NCBI GenBank assembly: GCA_002077065.1
Contig: NAJO01000047.1
Span: 248,001 to 312,000 of the forward strand
DNA: 64,000 bases
DNA from: Cryoendolithus antarcticus
Lineage: Eukaryota; Ascomycota; Dothideomycetes; Cladosporiales; Cladosporiaceae
Direction of reading: 5' to 3'
Shown piece by piece: positions 1-11,354 of this stretch. Both the position numbers and the translations under genes were made by a program. The notes below the pieces were generated by a model, which was not told the DNA's origin, made no database searches, and worked only from the letters and a program-made list of their open reading frames with translations. How positions within the stretch are numbered: the first letter of the stretch is position 1; the number at the start of each line of letters is the position of its first letter.

Positions 1-2368
1 CACCCCTGCGCGAAGAAGATCCGCGCAGTCTTCGTGCGGGACTCGTTCGTAATGCTGTAGATGTTGCCTGTCCGATGTCAGCACTTCCCCATCTCCCCAT
101 CCAACCCTCACGCAGGAAAACTCACCTCTCGGCACGACCCAAACCCCGCCCTTGGAGATCGCAAACTCATTCATGCCATCCTCTTCCTGCCCCTCCCCAC
201 TTCCTGTCCTCCTCCTCCCTGCCCCTTTTCCGTCCCCGGGGCCTGGTCCGACGCGTACACCGACTTTGCCCTCGTGCACGAAAAACACCATCTGCATCTT
301 CCGTGCGTTCTTTGCGCGTTTCTCGCCCCGTGGAGGGATCTCCACGATCCCGGAGCCGAAGAAGGGGAGCGTGAGGATTTTGGCGTAGCTGAATGCTGAA
401 CCGGGGACGGGATGGGGGAGTAGGGCGCTGGGGGCGAATGCGACATCTGAGAACCATGTCAGTAGGGTGTGAGGTGTAGGGGAGTGAAGAGAGAGCGTAC
501 CTTCGCGGACCGTGAAATCCTGATTCGCGGCCTGCAGACTCGGGTCCCAAGCCGCCACCGTGCCCGCCACAACGCCCAAGCTTTCTTCCCAGTCGTCGGG
601 CAGGAGGGACTCCTCACCACTCTCTTCCTCGTCTCCCTCCTCTACATCACTCAACCCCCCTCCCCCTTTCCCACCCTTCCTCGCAGTCTTCCTCTTCTTA
701 GCCTTCGCCTTCGCCTTCCTCGGCGTCTTCACCTCATCCGCTCTGATGACCCCCTCAACCTCACCGTTCTTCCATACATACGCCTCACCCGCCCAATGTT
801 TCAACGGCGCCAGAATCGGGCGACCGGAGCGGGAAACTCGCTGCTGCGCGTCTTCGAAAGGCGTGCTGGCGCGGAGGGCGACGTTGCTAACGCTACCGGC
901 GCGCTTACTCGGGCTTCGAGGAGGGGCGGAGGCGGATTTCGATCGGCCGGGAGAAAATGTGGGCACGCGGCGGATCTGAGTATTCGGATCTCGTTCGCGA
1001 GGAGCGCGGGGTTTGGGTGCCTTAGTTTTGCGGGGATTGGCGGGGGAGGGATGGAGGACTGCAGCGGCGTCTTCGTCCTCTTCGTCCTCGTTGTCTTCGA
1101 TTGAGATGTGCGTGGGATCTGCTTCTTCATCGTCGTCTGAGGGGTGGTGGTCGGACTCGGGTGGTGGTACGAAGACTTCCGAGTGGTCTAGGAGGGCTGG
1201 GTCGATTGTGGCATCGCGTGGGTCGGGTGAGTCGCGCAGAACAGTGACCGAGCTCTTTCGTGGGCGGCCACGCGGGCGCTTGTTGGATGCTGTGGAGGTT
1301 TGTGCTATGCTGTTGTCGACTTGCTCGATGCTCTCGTCAATCGCGTTCGTCTCCTCTCCGAGACTCGCATGTGTGCGCTTTCTGCTGTTCTGTGGTTGTG
1401 CAGCGAGAGGAGTTGAGTCCTGTCCGGCAGTTCTTGTCTGCCTCGATCTCGATCCTGACCCTCTTGTCACAGACCAAGCGAGAAAGCTCTCCGCAGAAGC
1501 CAGTGCTTCTTGTATACTCTTGTTTGCAGACTGCACCTCCGGTTCCGGCTCATAGTCATCGTTGAACATGATCGGCTGATCATCTACAAGCTGCTGGTTC
1601 AGCAGATCCTGCTCCCCATCTGCGCCTGCATCCGTGAATGAAGGCAGCTTTGGCAGACTGTCAGCCTTGCTAGCACTCTCCCCAGTCGCTGCACTCGACA
1701 TGAATGGATCCTGTCGCGCACTTCCTACAGATCGCCTCAACGTCCGCTTCGGCTTGAAGGGACTGACATGCTCGATACTCATGCGCACTCCATGCCGATT
1801 GTTGAAGTCGATCTTGCGGTTTGCCGGCGCATGTGAGGTCTCCGCTGGGCTGATGCCGCTGGCGGGAGGGAAGTCTGTGCTGCGCGATTGCGGCTTCGAA
1901 GAGGACATTCGCTTCGGTGAGCCGATGTTGGTGTGCTTTGGTGTCGAGGCGCGTGGTGGAGGTAGTCGAGGCGTCTGTCGCATGTAGAGAGTAGTGTCGA
2001 CGTCTCTGCCGGAGCCTGTACGTTGTTAGTCGTGCCTAGATCCATACTGCAGAACCAGACATGGCACTAACTCTCCTGCATCCCCTCAGAACTGATCACC
2101 ACATGTCCCTTCGCTTGCGGCGATCGCTGCGGCGACTTGACAGGTGACGAGAAGATGCCCGCCATGGGCTCCATGCCATGCTCATCGCGCAGTCCAGTGT
2201 CCTTGAGCGTGATGCCCGTTTTCCTGTCTCGCCGTCAGTCCCGCTGTGCACTCCTCCTCACTTCATGTCCACTCACCGCCCGACTTTGCCCACGTCAAAG
2301 TATTGATTCCCTGTCCTCCCCTTCCGTCCGGGCGTGTGCTGCTGCGACGGCGTCTTCCGGGGTTCCAT
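1..2368 (-). CDS. mif2: CENP-C/Mif2 inner kinetochore protein, 3' end missing
   Basis: Centromere protein C binds the CENP-A nucleosome and recruits the outer kinetochore. The start at 2368 is chosen because the protein then opens with a QYFDVGKVGRKTG stretch, the usual N-terminus of fungal Mif2, followed by LRDEHGMEPMAGIFSSP. The middle is acidic and low in complexity, with an AT-hook (KRPRGRPRK) near 1270. The CENP-C signature appears as RVSRSGRPILAPLKHW near 790-840. After it comes the C-terminal cupin dimerisation domain (FFVHEGKVGVRVGPG ... IYSITNESRTKTARIFFAQG). The reading frame runs off the window edge, so the last residues are absent. Introns read from splice signals and frame are at 2224-2276, 2016-2071, 447-500 and 68-125. 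Assignment is very secure; only the exact start is inferred. Confidence 0.93.
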
Positions 2369-2797
2369 CTCGACTGTCTTCGTCACTGACGCGCCGCGTG
2401 CCGGCGGCACGTTCTCCTTGCCCAGCTCCAGCTTGTCGAGTGTGAGGGTCGCAATGGTATTGTGAGCTTTACTGAGTGAGCGACAGTGCCAATATGGATA
2501 TGCGACGATTCAAATGCTCGCTGGCGCTCAGTGCTGCACTTTAAAGTGCGTTGCTACCAGGATGTTTGTTGACACTCTGACGGCTACTTCCGCAGCGGAT
2601 TCAGTTCCGCATACAACCCCCCACCTTGACCTGCCATTGGCTATGGGAACCACCAGGAACAACCAGCAGGATATCTCTCCATTCCATACACACTGTTTAT
2701 GCTCCTATAACACCATTCCCAAAGCAAAGCCCCCCACTTCTCCACCCCCGAGTTCTCTACTCCCTCACCCTCTCCACCTCCTCCCACAACATCCACA
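2369..2797. other. Divergent intergenic/promoter region
   Basis: This stretch separates the mif2 start from the small membrane-protein gene, which point away from each other. The last 100 bases before 2798 are very C/T-rich, as in many fungal promoters and 5' UTRs. No RNA gene or repeat is visible. Confidence 0.5.
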
Positions 2798-3407
2798 ATG
2801 ACCCCCATCCCCCTCTCCCCACCCCGCCTCATCCACGCCCTCCAAACCCTCCTAGCCCTCTACACGGCCCAAAAATCCTACATTGCAATCTCAAACCTGC
2901 AGACCTACGAGTCCGCTACAGAGAAAGCGGCAAAATACTCAAAGACGATTGAAAACGAGCTGTGGAAAACGAGGAAGACGCAGGGTGTGGGTGGTGTGAT
3001 GGTATGTTGTCTTGCATTGCTTGGCGTTGAATTGCTGAGTAGGCGGTTATGGTTATGTGGGGTAGCGTTGGCTGACGGGTGTGGTGTAGGTTGTGCTGAG
3101 CTTGGTGACGAGTACGCTTTTGTTTCTGGATCCGCATTTCCTGCCTCGATGGGCTATGTATACGACGAGTCCCGCGCTGCTGCTGGCTCATGTCTTCGCG
3201 CGGAAGTACATAGCCTCTTACTGGGCGCCCTCAGACGGCAAGAACGCAGGAACGAGGATTCCGGTGCCGGGGATGGGCGAGTACAACGAGGCTTCCAAGG
3301 CGACTGAGGGACTACTGCAAGGGCTGCAGTGGCTGGAGTGGAGTTGGCTGGCTGCCGCTGCGGCGGGAGGGGTGCTGGGATACGGCGACGTCACATTACG
3401 AGGCTAG
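2798..3407 (+). CDS. Small predicted membrane protein, function unknown
   Basis: Two exons, 2798-3001 and 3090-3407, join in frame (donor GTATGT, acceptor GTGTAG) to give 173 residues. The N-terminus (HALQTLLALYTAQKSYIAI) and two later stretches (VVLSLVTSTLLFLDP and WLAAAAAGGVLGYG) are hydrophobic, so three membrane-associated segments are likely. A charged segment KAAKYSKTIENELWKTRKTQ lies between the first two. I do not recognise the family. The clean splice, the unbroken frame and the C/T-rich upstream region make it a real gene. It sits head-to-head with mif2 and tail-to-tail with abp2, 104 bases apart. Confidence 0.72.
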
Positions 3408-3511
3408 ACTCCCTCAAGCTTCCTCCTATACCACGTCTGTCTCTCGGTCCCGCGCACAACTCCTCCGGTTCCCTCGCCCACCTCTACCCTCGCCTCCACA
3501 GTCACGACGCA

Positions 3512-5731
3512 TCAGGTCAACAAATCCAACACCCCCTCCAAAACCCTCTCCCTATACCGCTCCATCTCCCCCTTCGCAAGCATGGTCCCAAACTCCAACG
3601 CCCTACACCGTCCCCTCCAATCAATCTCCCCATCCGCCCCCCGTCCAGCCTCCTCCCAAGCCTCACCGCCGCTTCTCGTCCCCGCCGCTACACCCCTTCG
3701 CTCATAGCTCAGCCTCGCGCCCCTGGAAGCAAGGCCATCGAGATCGAAGGCCTCGTTGTGCAGGCCTGAGAGCCGCGTTAGGGGAAGGCGAGAAGCGGCG
3801 GTTAGGGCGGTGGAGAGCACGAGGTTGTGGATGTCTGCTTCTGCTGCGTCTGCGGTTGCGATGCGGGAAGGGGCGGGGGAGGGGAAGGAGAGGTCTGAGA
3901 GCGCGAATGTCGCTGTACAGGCGCCGAGAGTGGCGGTCCAGGTTAGGTCGAAGACTTCTCTTATACTCGCAGCATCACTCGGTTGAGGAGGCGGCAGGGT
4001 GGAGGAGGGCGATATTATCTCCTCGTACCCGTCTGCCGACATGCGGAAGCGGGTCGTCGTTAGCTTTTTGCGCGAGCCGGAGGCGGCGCCAGGGGGAACG
4101 TTGAGCTGATCGCCTAGACCGAGCCAGGAGGCTGCTGTGGTGAGGGTATTGGCCACGCGCGTGGAGGAGCGGGAGGGTGGAGTTGTGAGCAGGCGGCTCA
4201 GAATGACTTCAGCTAGGCTTTTGGCTTCTGTCGAGGTCAAACGACTTGCGCGTCCCGCCAGTTGGGCAAGCAGGAGATCGGTGGTCAGGACTCTGTGCAA
4301 AGCTTCGCGGGTGAAAGGCGCTGCTTCTGATGGCTGATTGGAGTACGACATCATGGCAGTCGGCGCTGGTAGGCTGGCCATACTCTCTGGCGTGAACGAG
4401 ACGCCTCGACCTTCGCTTTCAGAGGCCGCGACTTCGCCTCCGTTCACAGTCACAACAGGCGGTGGCGGTGTTGCCAATCTCACAGGTCCGCCAGTATGTT
4501 GCGGCACCTGCAGACTCAGCCGGTGCCCGCGACTGCCTCCAGCGCTCTGTGGCTGCTGTAACGGTGGAGGCGGCATATCGACATCTTCGGGTGTGGCTGC
4601 TATAGCGTCCGCGCTCGGCGACATGGACGATGCGCCTAGTCGACTGGCCGGGAAGGCGGAGAATGGACTGGGCTCTGTCGCCAGAGGTCGCGAAGCTGGT
4701 GGTCTGCCTCTTGGTCTGCCGCCTGTTGGAGTCGAGGACGGCCATGCACTCGACACGGCAGGACCGTGCTTGCGCTTTCTCTTCGCAGTAGAGGGCGTGA
4801 TGGCGGAATGTGGCTCGTTGGCGAATGCTGGGTCGAGATGCGCGTTAGTTGCACCACCTCCCGGGTGAGCAGTCTTCGGATGAGGTGTAGCGGGCGTGAT
4901 GGCAGAATTCGGTGCTTGCCATCGCAAGTGTTGCGGTACTGAAGGAGTGATGGCAGAGTGCGAAGAAGCCAACTGAGCACTGGGCCAGTGATGGAAAGGC
5001 TGTAGATGCGATGACATAGCAGTCCACGGATCATTCTGGTGAGCGCCAGGATGCGCAGACATCGGCATCGCAGACCTCGGATACGCCGAAGCCGGATCCA
5101 CACCACTCGCTCTCGCCTGCTTCGCGCGCGCCTCATTCTCCTCATCTCGCTCAACATCCGAGTTCCTTCTCCTCCCCCGCTTCGGCCTAAACGACGGGTC
5201 CAGTGCCCGCACCGCAAGGTCCTCTTCCGTAGGCACCTGATCTCTCCCACCAGCCGGATACGGATGATCCGGATGCGGAATCTCCAGGAAATACGCATGT
5301 TGCTTCCCTAGCAAGTACTCGAAGAAAGCATCGATATGCATTGCGCGCATCCATCGCTTGCAGCGTACGGTGTACTGCGCGATTTTCTGCACGGACTGGC
5401 CTTTCGCTGTGTCTGGGGGTTCGACGCCGAGGTCTTGCGCGAGTTGGTTCCAGCTTGCGATTTCTTTGGCGTCGAGCTGTTTGACTAGCTGCCAGAGGCG
5501 GAAGGTTGAGAAGTCTTTGCCATCACTTTTGGGTGGGGTGTTAAAATTTGTGGTTAGTTGGGAGGTGTCGACGTCGAGGGGGAATTGGGGGTTGCAGTAG
5601 AGGATGAAGTGGACGTATGTGGTTTCTAGGTTGTCTTCGATTACGTCCTGGGAGGGTAGAGATCGGTCTCGGGGTTGGAAGAAGTGGTTTGTTTGGAGCT
5701 CCATGCTTTGGTCGTAGTAGGTAGTTGACAT
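3512..5731 (-). CDS. abp2: ARS-binding protein 2 (Abp2) family
   Basis: This single-exon gene encodes 739 residues starting at MSTTYYDQS (5731). The open frame extends 17 codons further upstream but without an ATG. Residues of roughly 30-155 match the Abp2 domain, with TTYVHFILYCNPQFPLDVDT, PPKSDGKDFSTFRLWQLVKQL, LGVEPPDTAKGQSVQKIAQY and RWMRAMHIDAFFEYLLGK. The family is named for binding replication-origin sequences in fission yeast and is nuclear. Two AT-hook-like motifs follow (KRGRRRN and GRPRGRPPA), supporting DNA binding. The linker carries the repeated phrase SAITP three times. The C-terminal third is a second folded-looking region of unknown role. The domain call is secure; the cellular role in this fungus is inference. 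Confidence 0.88.
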   Translation of the reverse strand: MSTTYYDQSMELQTNHFFQPRDRSLPSQDVIEDNLETTYVHFILYCNPQFPLDVDTSQLTTNFNTPPKSDGKDFSTFRLWQLVKQLDAKEIASWNQLAQDLGVEPPDTAKGQSVQKIAQYTVRCKRWMRAMHIDAFFEYLLGKQHAYFLEIPHPDHPYPAGGRDQVPTEEDLAVRALDPSFRPKRGRRRNSDVERDEENEARAKQARASGVDPASAYPRSAMPMSAHPGAHQNDPWTAMSSHLQPFHHWPSAQLASSHSAITPSVPQHLRWQAPNSAITPATPHPKTAHPGGGATNAHLDPAFANEPHSAITPSTAKRKRKHGPAVSSAWPSSTPTGGRPRGRPPASRPLATEPSPFSAFPASRLGASSMSPSADAIAATPEDVDMPPPPLQQPQSAGGSRGHRLSLQVPQHTGGPVRLATPPPPVVTVNGGEVAASESEGRGVSFTPESMASLPAPTAMMSYSNQPSEAAPFTREALHRVLTTDLLLAQLAGRASRLTSTEAKSLAEVILSRLLTTPPSRSSTRVANTLTTAASWLGLGDQLNVPPGAASGSRKKLTTTRFRMSADGYEEIISPSSTLPPPQPSDAASIREVFDLTWTATLGACTATFALSDLSFPSPAPSRIATADAAEADIHNLVLSTALTAASRLPLTRLSGLHNEAFDLDGLASRGARLSYERRGVAAGTRSGGEAWEEAGRGADGEIDWRGRCRALEFGTMLAKGEMERYRERVLEGVLDLLT

Positions 5732-6462
5732 TGAGGATGGGGTTCGAATGTACAGCTGCGAAACGCCTCTCAGGAAAGTCAATCACTACAGGTCGCAAGC
5801 TCCGAAGGCCTATGCATGACCATACAATCTCTTGTCGATCGTGCGAGAGTGGGATCGTTTTGTGGTCATTGATGTGCTCGAAAGTACCCAGATTCGATAG
5901 ACCCCGGCGAAAACTGGAGATGATTCTTCAAAGGTTAAGCTCCAGGGACAGCAGATGTCTATTTCGGTTGCGAAGATGAGTTATAGGTCGAGACCCGATC
6001 AGTATCGCGTCGTCTTGTCTTTCCTGCCGCGCGTTGGGAGTGTAGCTCCGGTCCCAGAGTGATCCGGCGCCACGAAGCCTTTCCTCCTTCCCTCCTGGAG
6101 AGCCCTCCCACGAACAAGCAGAAGCACTACGCTACCTCACTCTTCGAAAGCAGCGATATTGATGAGCATTCTCTGCCGTATAGTCTACTAATTAAGTAAG
6201 GATCTCAGCGAGAAGTTGGGGATGCGGAGCTGTTGGACCGTGCGCCTTGCATGGATGTAGCTCGGTAGCCTTGTCCTCGAAACACTGTGTTGAAGAGTAT
6301 GCTCTCCGTAACAGGCAAAGACTCAGTCAGGGAAAGGTTTGAATGAGCGTCCATATCAAGCATTCTTCCTTAACGGCGTGCACGTCTTGCGAGGTTTTCT
6401 TCAGCAAGATCTACAATATTCATACAAGCTTACTTGCTCCAAATCGTGGTACTTCATCATCA
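5732..6462. other. Intergenic region upstream of abp2
   Basis: About 730 bases between the abp2 start and the GCP2 stop, both on the minus strand. It should contain the abp2 promoter and the GCP2 3' end. I see no credible ORF, RNA gene or repeat here. Confidence 0.4.
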
Positions 6463-9377
6463 TTACACCCCATCTCCAACACCAGGCCCCCGTCTCCCAA
6501 ACCCTCCTCCCACATCCCCTCCCTCAGCAGCCATACTCAACCTTGCACAAAGCCCCAAGAAGCCCACCGTCTCGGTGGCAGCGAGGTAGTTCAACGCATC
6601 TAGCAGAATCTTCAGATGCCGTGAGAAATGCTGTTCGTACTGTGTGAGGATGCTGAACAGCTTCTCGAGCTTCGCTTCGTCGATAGGTGGAGGAGTGGGA
6701 GCTGAAGGAGTGGGAGTGAAGGCAGGGAAAGCGGCGTCGAGTGAGCGGGTCAGAGAGGCGGTGTAGTTGGCGAACATTAGGCAGGTCGATGTCACTTTGG
6801 AATTGATCTGAAGAAGTCGTGTCAGTTGTTACCCTACGATTGCACGGAACAGACTGCGCATGCACTCCAAGAAAGACTTACTCGTAAAAGCTTGGCGTTC
6901 GTGAGCATGCACTCCTTCAGACATGTTGCCAGGAAATCGACGTGATCCTGCATCAACTCGTCGACCGTCCTTCGGGCTGCGTTCGGCTCGCCGCTTGTAG
7001 ACTTGGTGGCAGTCGCGTCACCTTCTGATGACTCTTCAAGCCTAGACATGAACGCCCGCCAGTGGGGTTCGATGACTTCAGCAGTGCAGAAGTAGAGAAG
7101 TTGTTGCGTGAATGTCAGCATACGTGATCTGTGGTCTTGTTAGTGGCCCAATCGTCTGAAGTTCAATACAGCCTCCTACCTGAGCGTCCACGCGCGCTTC
7201 TTCCACAGTTCTATCTTTGGGTTGCCAGTCTTCCGTCGCCAGATGCCAACATCCCTGCCCTTCGCACCCTTGACTGCACCGGCTACACTACCGCCAATGC
7301 CTCCAGCATCCGTCCAGGAGTTGATGAGCTGCCCCTCCAGATGTTTCAGGCCTAGCAGATATCGGAACAGTAATTGATACCTCGTGAGTGTCACCCTCGA
7401 GATGATCAGACTTAAGGGGAATGGCACGCCAAAGTCCAATGTAAGAGCTTCGTGTGCCGCGATCTCCTTATCATCTTTGCCACTCACACTCCCTTCAGGC
7501 GCAGGGGTGTAGCTGTTCGTCAGACTCGTGGCATCAGCGTCCATGCCCTGCACGTTAACCACTCGCATCAGCCAGCCTACCAGTCCGGTCTCCGACATAC
7601 TGATGCGGACATCTTCTTTGAATGGATCGTCCGATGCTATCGAGCCGGGTGTGTGCAAGACAAGATCAAGTAGCGACTGCAGCTTACCTACATTCGCAGA
7701 CTTGGCGGGCTTGCGGAGTTCGGAGTGGGAAAGCTCGAGAAAGTAAGTGAACCAGTCGCTGCGGTCAAGGAAGAAGTAGTGCTTCAGACTTCGGAGCCGC
7801 TGGGGCAGCTGATGTGTCGTGAGTAGCAATGCCATCAATGCGCGGTTGGCGTCTATGTAGGCTGTGTTGACATTCGAGAGAAATGCTGGGGCGAAGATGT
7901 CGTGCGGGACATTGGCGGAGGCGGAGAGATCGGTGCTGAACGTCGAACTGAAGACTGCGCCAGTCGAGCATTCTCGCACGACATTGAGATATTTGCCAGC
8001 AAGGAGCACACGATCTTTGACGGACTCGAGCTGTAGGGGTACGAGCTCTGGCCGTAACGTATAGCGCTTCTCCCAATACTCGTCTGTGTAGTCCTGCTCG
8101 AGTAGTTCGCGTTTGATGGACTTTGTCTCCTTGACCATAAATTCCTGGTGTGGGTCCTTCACATTGCCATGATGGAGCCACTCATTCAGCATCCGCAGAT
8201 AGGGTCTCGACGCATCTCTCAGCAACGAAGATAGCAGATCTTTCGCTTGCGGGTCGCCGCTCATGGCTTGTAATCGCCGACTAAGTAATACAAGCAGTGC
8301 GCCACCTATGCAGGACTTCTTCCCTCTCGTCGAAGCACCTCCGCCGTCACGCAGAGATGCCAAGACGTTCTCGAACTCATCCTCGTCATCCTCGTCAGAT
8401 TCGTTGTCGTCAGTTGTAGCGCCGAGTAGTCCGTTCTCCTTCAATACTTCCTGCGCTAGGGTGTACAAAAGAGACAGGACGTGAGCGCTTTTTCTCAGCT
8501 GCAAGGACATCTGATGCAGGCTGAAGCTGTCGTTATTCAGAAATGAATGTTCCAGCTGCGTCACAAGGACGAGGAAGTCCTTCTGCAGCTTTCGAACAGC
8601 AGAGCAGAGGGCATGGCTGACGCTACCGTATTCGTTCCTGCTCATGACATCGCCGAATGCGTCCAGTGCTGCGGCATGTGTTGCAGTCTTAAGCACTTGC
8701 ATAGCCAGGTCTCGGAGACTTGGATCAATGCCAGATGCTATCGTGTATCGTGGTCCAACCAAGCGGCTCTGTTCATCGAAGGGGTCATACGGCTCATGTG
8801 TCGACGTCCGCTGAGTAGCGAACGTGACGTGCTGTCCTTCGAAACCAAGCAGCACGTACAGCAAGTCGTCCATGAGCGCTCGCTCCTGCTTCTGAAGGCT
8901 CATACTTCCCATAGAGGATGGTTGCACGCTGTCCGGCGCATGCTTGGCCTGTGGAGGTATGGAGATTCGACTGGCCAAGGGAGCATGCATGGGTGTGGGC
9001 GGTAGTAGAGTCGCGGTTGGTCTCCATGGCTGTGATGGTGATGTTGGTGCTGTCTTTGCCGCAGCAGCTTTCGGTACCGGTTGCTCATCCGGACGTACAC
9101 TTGGTCTCCGCTGTTCACTCGCATGTGACGGCTGTAATGGGACCTTCGTCCTGCGCAGAATAGCCTCCTGCTCCAGCACTCGCCGTCGTGTAGTCTCTGT
9201 AGTCGTCGTAGTGGTCCTCTTTCTATGCAAATCCGAGCCATTTGATCGTGTCTCATCGATGGACCCTCTGAGCCTCTCTGTCGCTGCACTTGTGGGTCTC
9301 GTTGACTGCTGTCGCAAAGCCGCTGACGCTCGACGATCCGCAACAGAGGCAGCGCGCGCTGGAGGAGTGGCTGCCAT
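6463..9377 (-). CDS. Gamma-tubulin complex component 2 (GCP2/Spc97 family)
   Basis: Three exons (9377-7180, 7128-6882, 6807-6463) join in frame to 929 residues. After a basic, disordered N-terminus, MDDLLYVLLGFEGQHV marks the first GRIP motif of GCP2-type proteins. The second conserved region includes VPFPLSLIISRVTLTRYQLLFRYLLGLKHLE (split here by no intron), RSRMLTFTQQLLYF and the C-terminal LLRINSKVTSTCLMFANYT. GCP2 pairs with GCP3 to form the small gamma-tubulin complex that nucleates microtubules at spindle pole bodies. An acidic loop (DDNESDEDDEDE) interrupts the first half. Intron positions 7129-7179 and 6808-6881 restore family motifs exactly. The gene is divergent from the proteasome gene, with 356 bases between starts. 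Confidence 0.92.
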
Positions 9378-9733
9378 GACTCCGCACGATCATACTCCTC
9401 TCAGCGGTCTCCCTTGCTATCAGCGTGACCAATATGTGCATGAAGTCGTTCTCTGCCATTTTGAGATGCATGGTGGGGCAGACGCGTGATAAACATCGCA
9501 GGTACGCGACAAGGTTCCGCCGGCCCGCTGAGCCTCCCCGCTCCAAAGTTGACGACAGCTCGAACGCCTGGCCGATTGCCTGCAAGACACACTCATCTGC
9601 CCGTGAATACACCAAGATCCAACTAGACTGGCCGACCATTTCCCGAACGCATTGAATCACCGCACACTCGCATATATTGCTTTCCTCGATTCATCTTGTT
9701 GATCTCATCCTCCCATCCCTCGACTACAGCATC
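9378..9733. promoter_or_regulatory. Shared divergent promoter, GCP2 and proteasome alpha-5
   Basis: These 356 bases lie between two genes transcribed away from each other, so both promoters must be here. ORFs in this interval are shadows. No TATA box is obvious. Confidence 0.45.
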
Positions 9734-10819
9734 ATGTTCATCGCCAGATCAGAGTACGGTAAGTGAACGATACCGCATTTCGCAAGACTTCCGACCTTGC
9801 AGTCGTGCATTGTATACGGTGATGGTGTCCGATAGATGATCTCAGCGGGATAGACGGTCTTTATGAGCATACTGCTAACACTTTCGTCTTTCAGATCGCG
9901 GCATCAAGTTCGTTCGACTCCAGAAATTGCCATACATCCCTAACTAAACCTTACGTAGCACATTCTCCCCCGAAGGCCGCCTCTTCCAAGTCGAATACTC
10001 CCTCGAAGCCATTAAGCTTGGCAGCACAGCAATTGGCATTCAGACGGGCGAGGGTGTGGTTTTAGGCGTGGAGAAGCGAGTGACCAGCACATTACTGGAG
10101 ACGAGCTCAGTGGAGAAGATCGTGGAGATAGACAAACACATCGGGTGTGCGATCTCGGGGTTGCAGGCAGACAGTCGGACGTTAATTGAGCATGCAAGGT
10201 AAGGTTGCCTGTGCACAGCGTGTGGAGGATTTGGTGCTGATGCAGAGACAGAGTGACATCGCAATCGCATGCATTCAACTACGCAGAGCCGTTGTCCGTA
10301 GAGAGCTGCACACAGAGCATATGCGATCTGGCACTACGATTTGGCGAGGGCGCAGATGGAGAGGAAAGCATAATGTCACGGCCGTTCGGTGTGGCGTTGC
10401 TCATCGGAGGGTGGGATGAGGATGGACCGGCGCTGTGAGTGCTCTCGCATAGTCTCTGAAGCAAGCGAGCATTGCTGATACTTATCACAGCTACCACGCC
10501 GAGCCATCAGGAACATTCTACCGCTACGACGCAAAGGCCATCGGGTCAGGATCCGAGGGTGCACAGGCTGAGCTCGTGAACGAGTATCACAAGTACGATT
10601 CTTCTTCTCGGTGTCTGTCGAGTAGACTACTGACACTCATCCAGATCCCTCACGCTCAAAGAAGCCGAGAAGCTTGCGTTGCAAACACTGAAGCAAGTCA
10701 TGGAGGAGAAGCTGGACGCGAAGAACGTGCAGCTTGCGAGTGTGACGAAAGACAAGGGCTTCCGCATCTACTCGGACGAGGAGATGAAGGAGATTGTCGG
10801 CACGCTGGAGAACAATTGA
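9734..10819 (+). CDS. pup2: 20S proteasome subunit alpha-5 (Pup2/PSMA5)
   Basis: Six exons (9734-9758, 9895-9907, 9959-10198, 10252-10434, 10491-10592, 10645-10819) give 245 residues, the usual size. The N-terminus [13 protein letters not shown] leads into [19 protein letters not shown], the proteasome alpha-type signature. Later blocks are [38 protein letters not shown] and [19 protein letters not shown]. The subunit forms part of the outer heptameric rings of the 20S core in nucleus and cytosol. The second exon is only 13 nt; it is required to supply the family-invariant D-R-G-I-N. All splice sites are GT-AG. Confidence 0.95.
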
Positions 10820-11354
10820 GCGTGAATGGTGTCTGGTCACCGTTCATGGCAAGATGTCGCAGGGACATAGTGCGACTGGGCCTCGCATACCTCTTCTCGC
10901 ACTCGACTGTGTAGCGTCTCGCTACAGCAGCACAAGGTCGATCAGAATGGAGAGCGCTGCAAAGAGTACGCCCAGGAGCCACGACGTTCGTGGTCTATGT
11001 GATAGTAGTAGCGCGCCAGGCCAAAGCAACGGGAAATGCGCAGCTGCATATATAACGCAATGGCAAACTGAACGCTGTGCATTTGAGGCTCTCCTGACTT
11101 TGGTACAGTCTTCACGTGCAACTCTCGACTCGATTTGTTGAACGTGACTAAGCCAATGCCTCTCTCGGATTTCGCGATTCCGAGCCTCGGCTCGATCTTA
11201 CGCCCGCAAAGAGCGCGTCTTCGATGCACGATACGCTGAAGTGATCTCTGTAACCATGGTCTCACCAGTCTCATGGCCTTGAAATGGTAAAGCAACTCAT
11301 CCTCTCTTCGTCTCCCTCTCCTTCTCCATCGCACTTCACTCGCTGCCGCCCTCA
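10820..11354. other. Intergenic region
   Basis: About 535 bases between the proteasome gene and the thioesterase-like gene, both on the plus strand. The last 60 bases are C/T-rich as expected of a 5' UTR. Nothing else is recognisable. Confidence 0.4.

Noticed and set aside
469..1104. 211-codon plus-strand ORF
   Set aside because: Antisense shadow of the acidic middle of mif2, whose minus-strand frame carries the CENP-C motif and cupin.
4636..5298. 220-codon minus-strand ORF
   Set aside because: Overlaps the Abp2 coding frame; Arg/Ile composition is typical of an out-of-frame shadow.
8944..9489. 181-codon plus-strand ORF over the GCP2 start
   Set aside because: Antisense to the conserved GCP2 N-terminus, with no domain or splice support.
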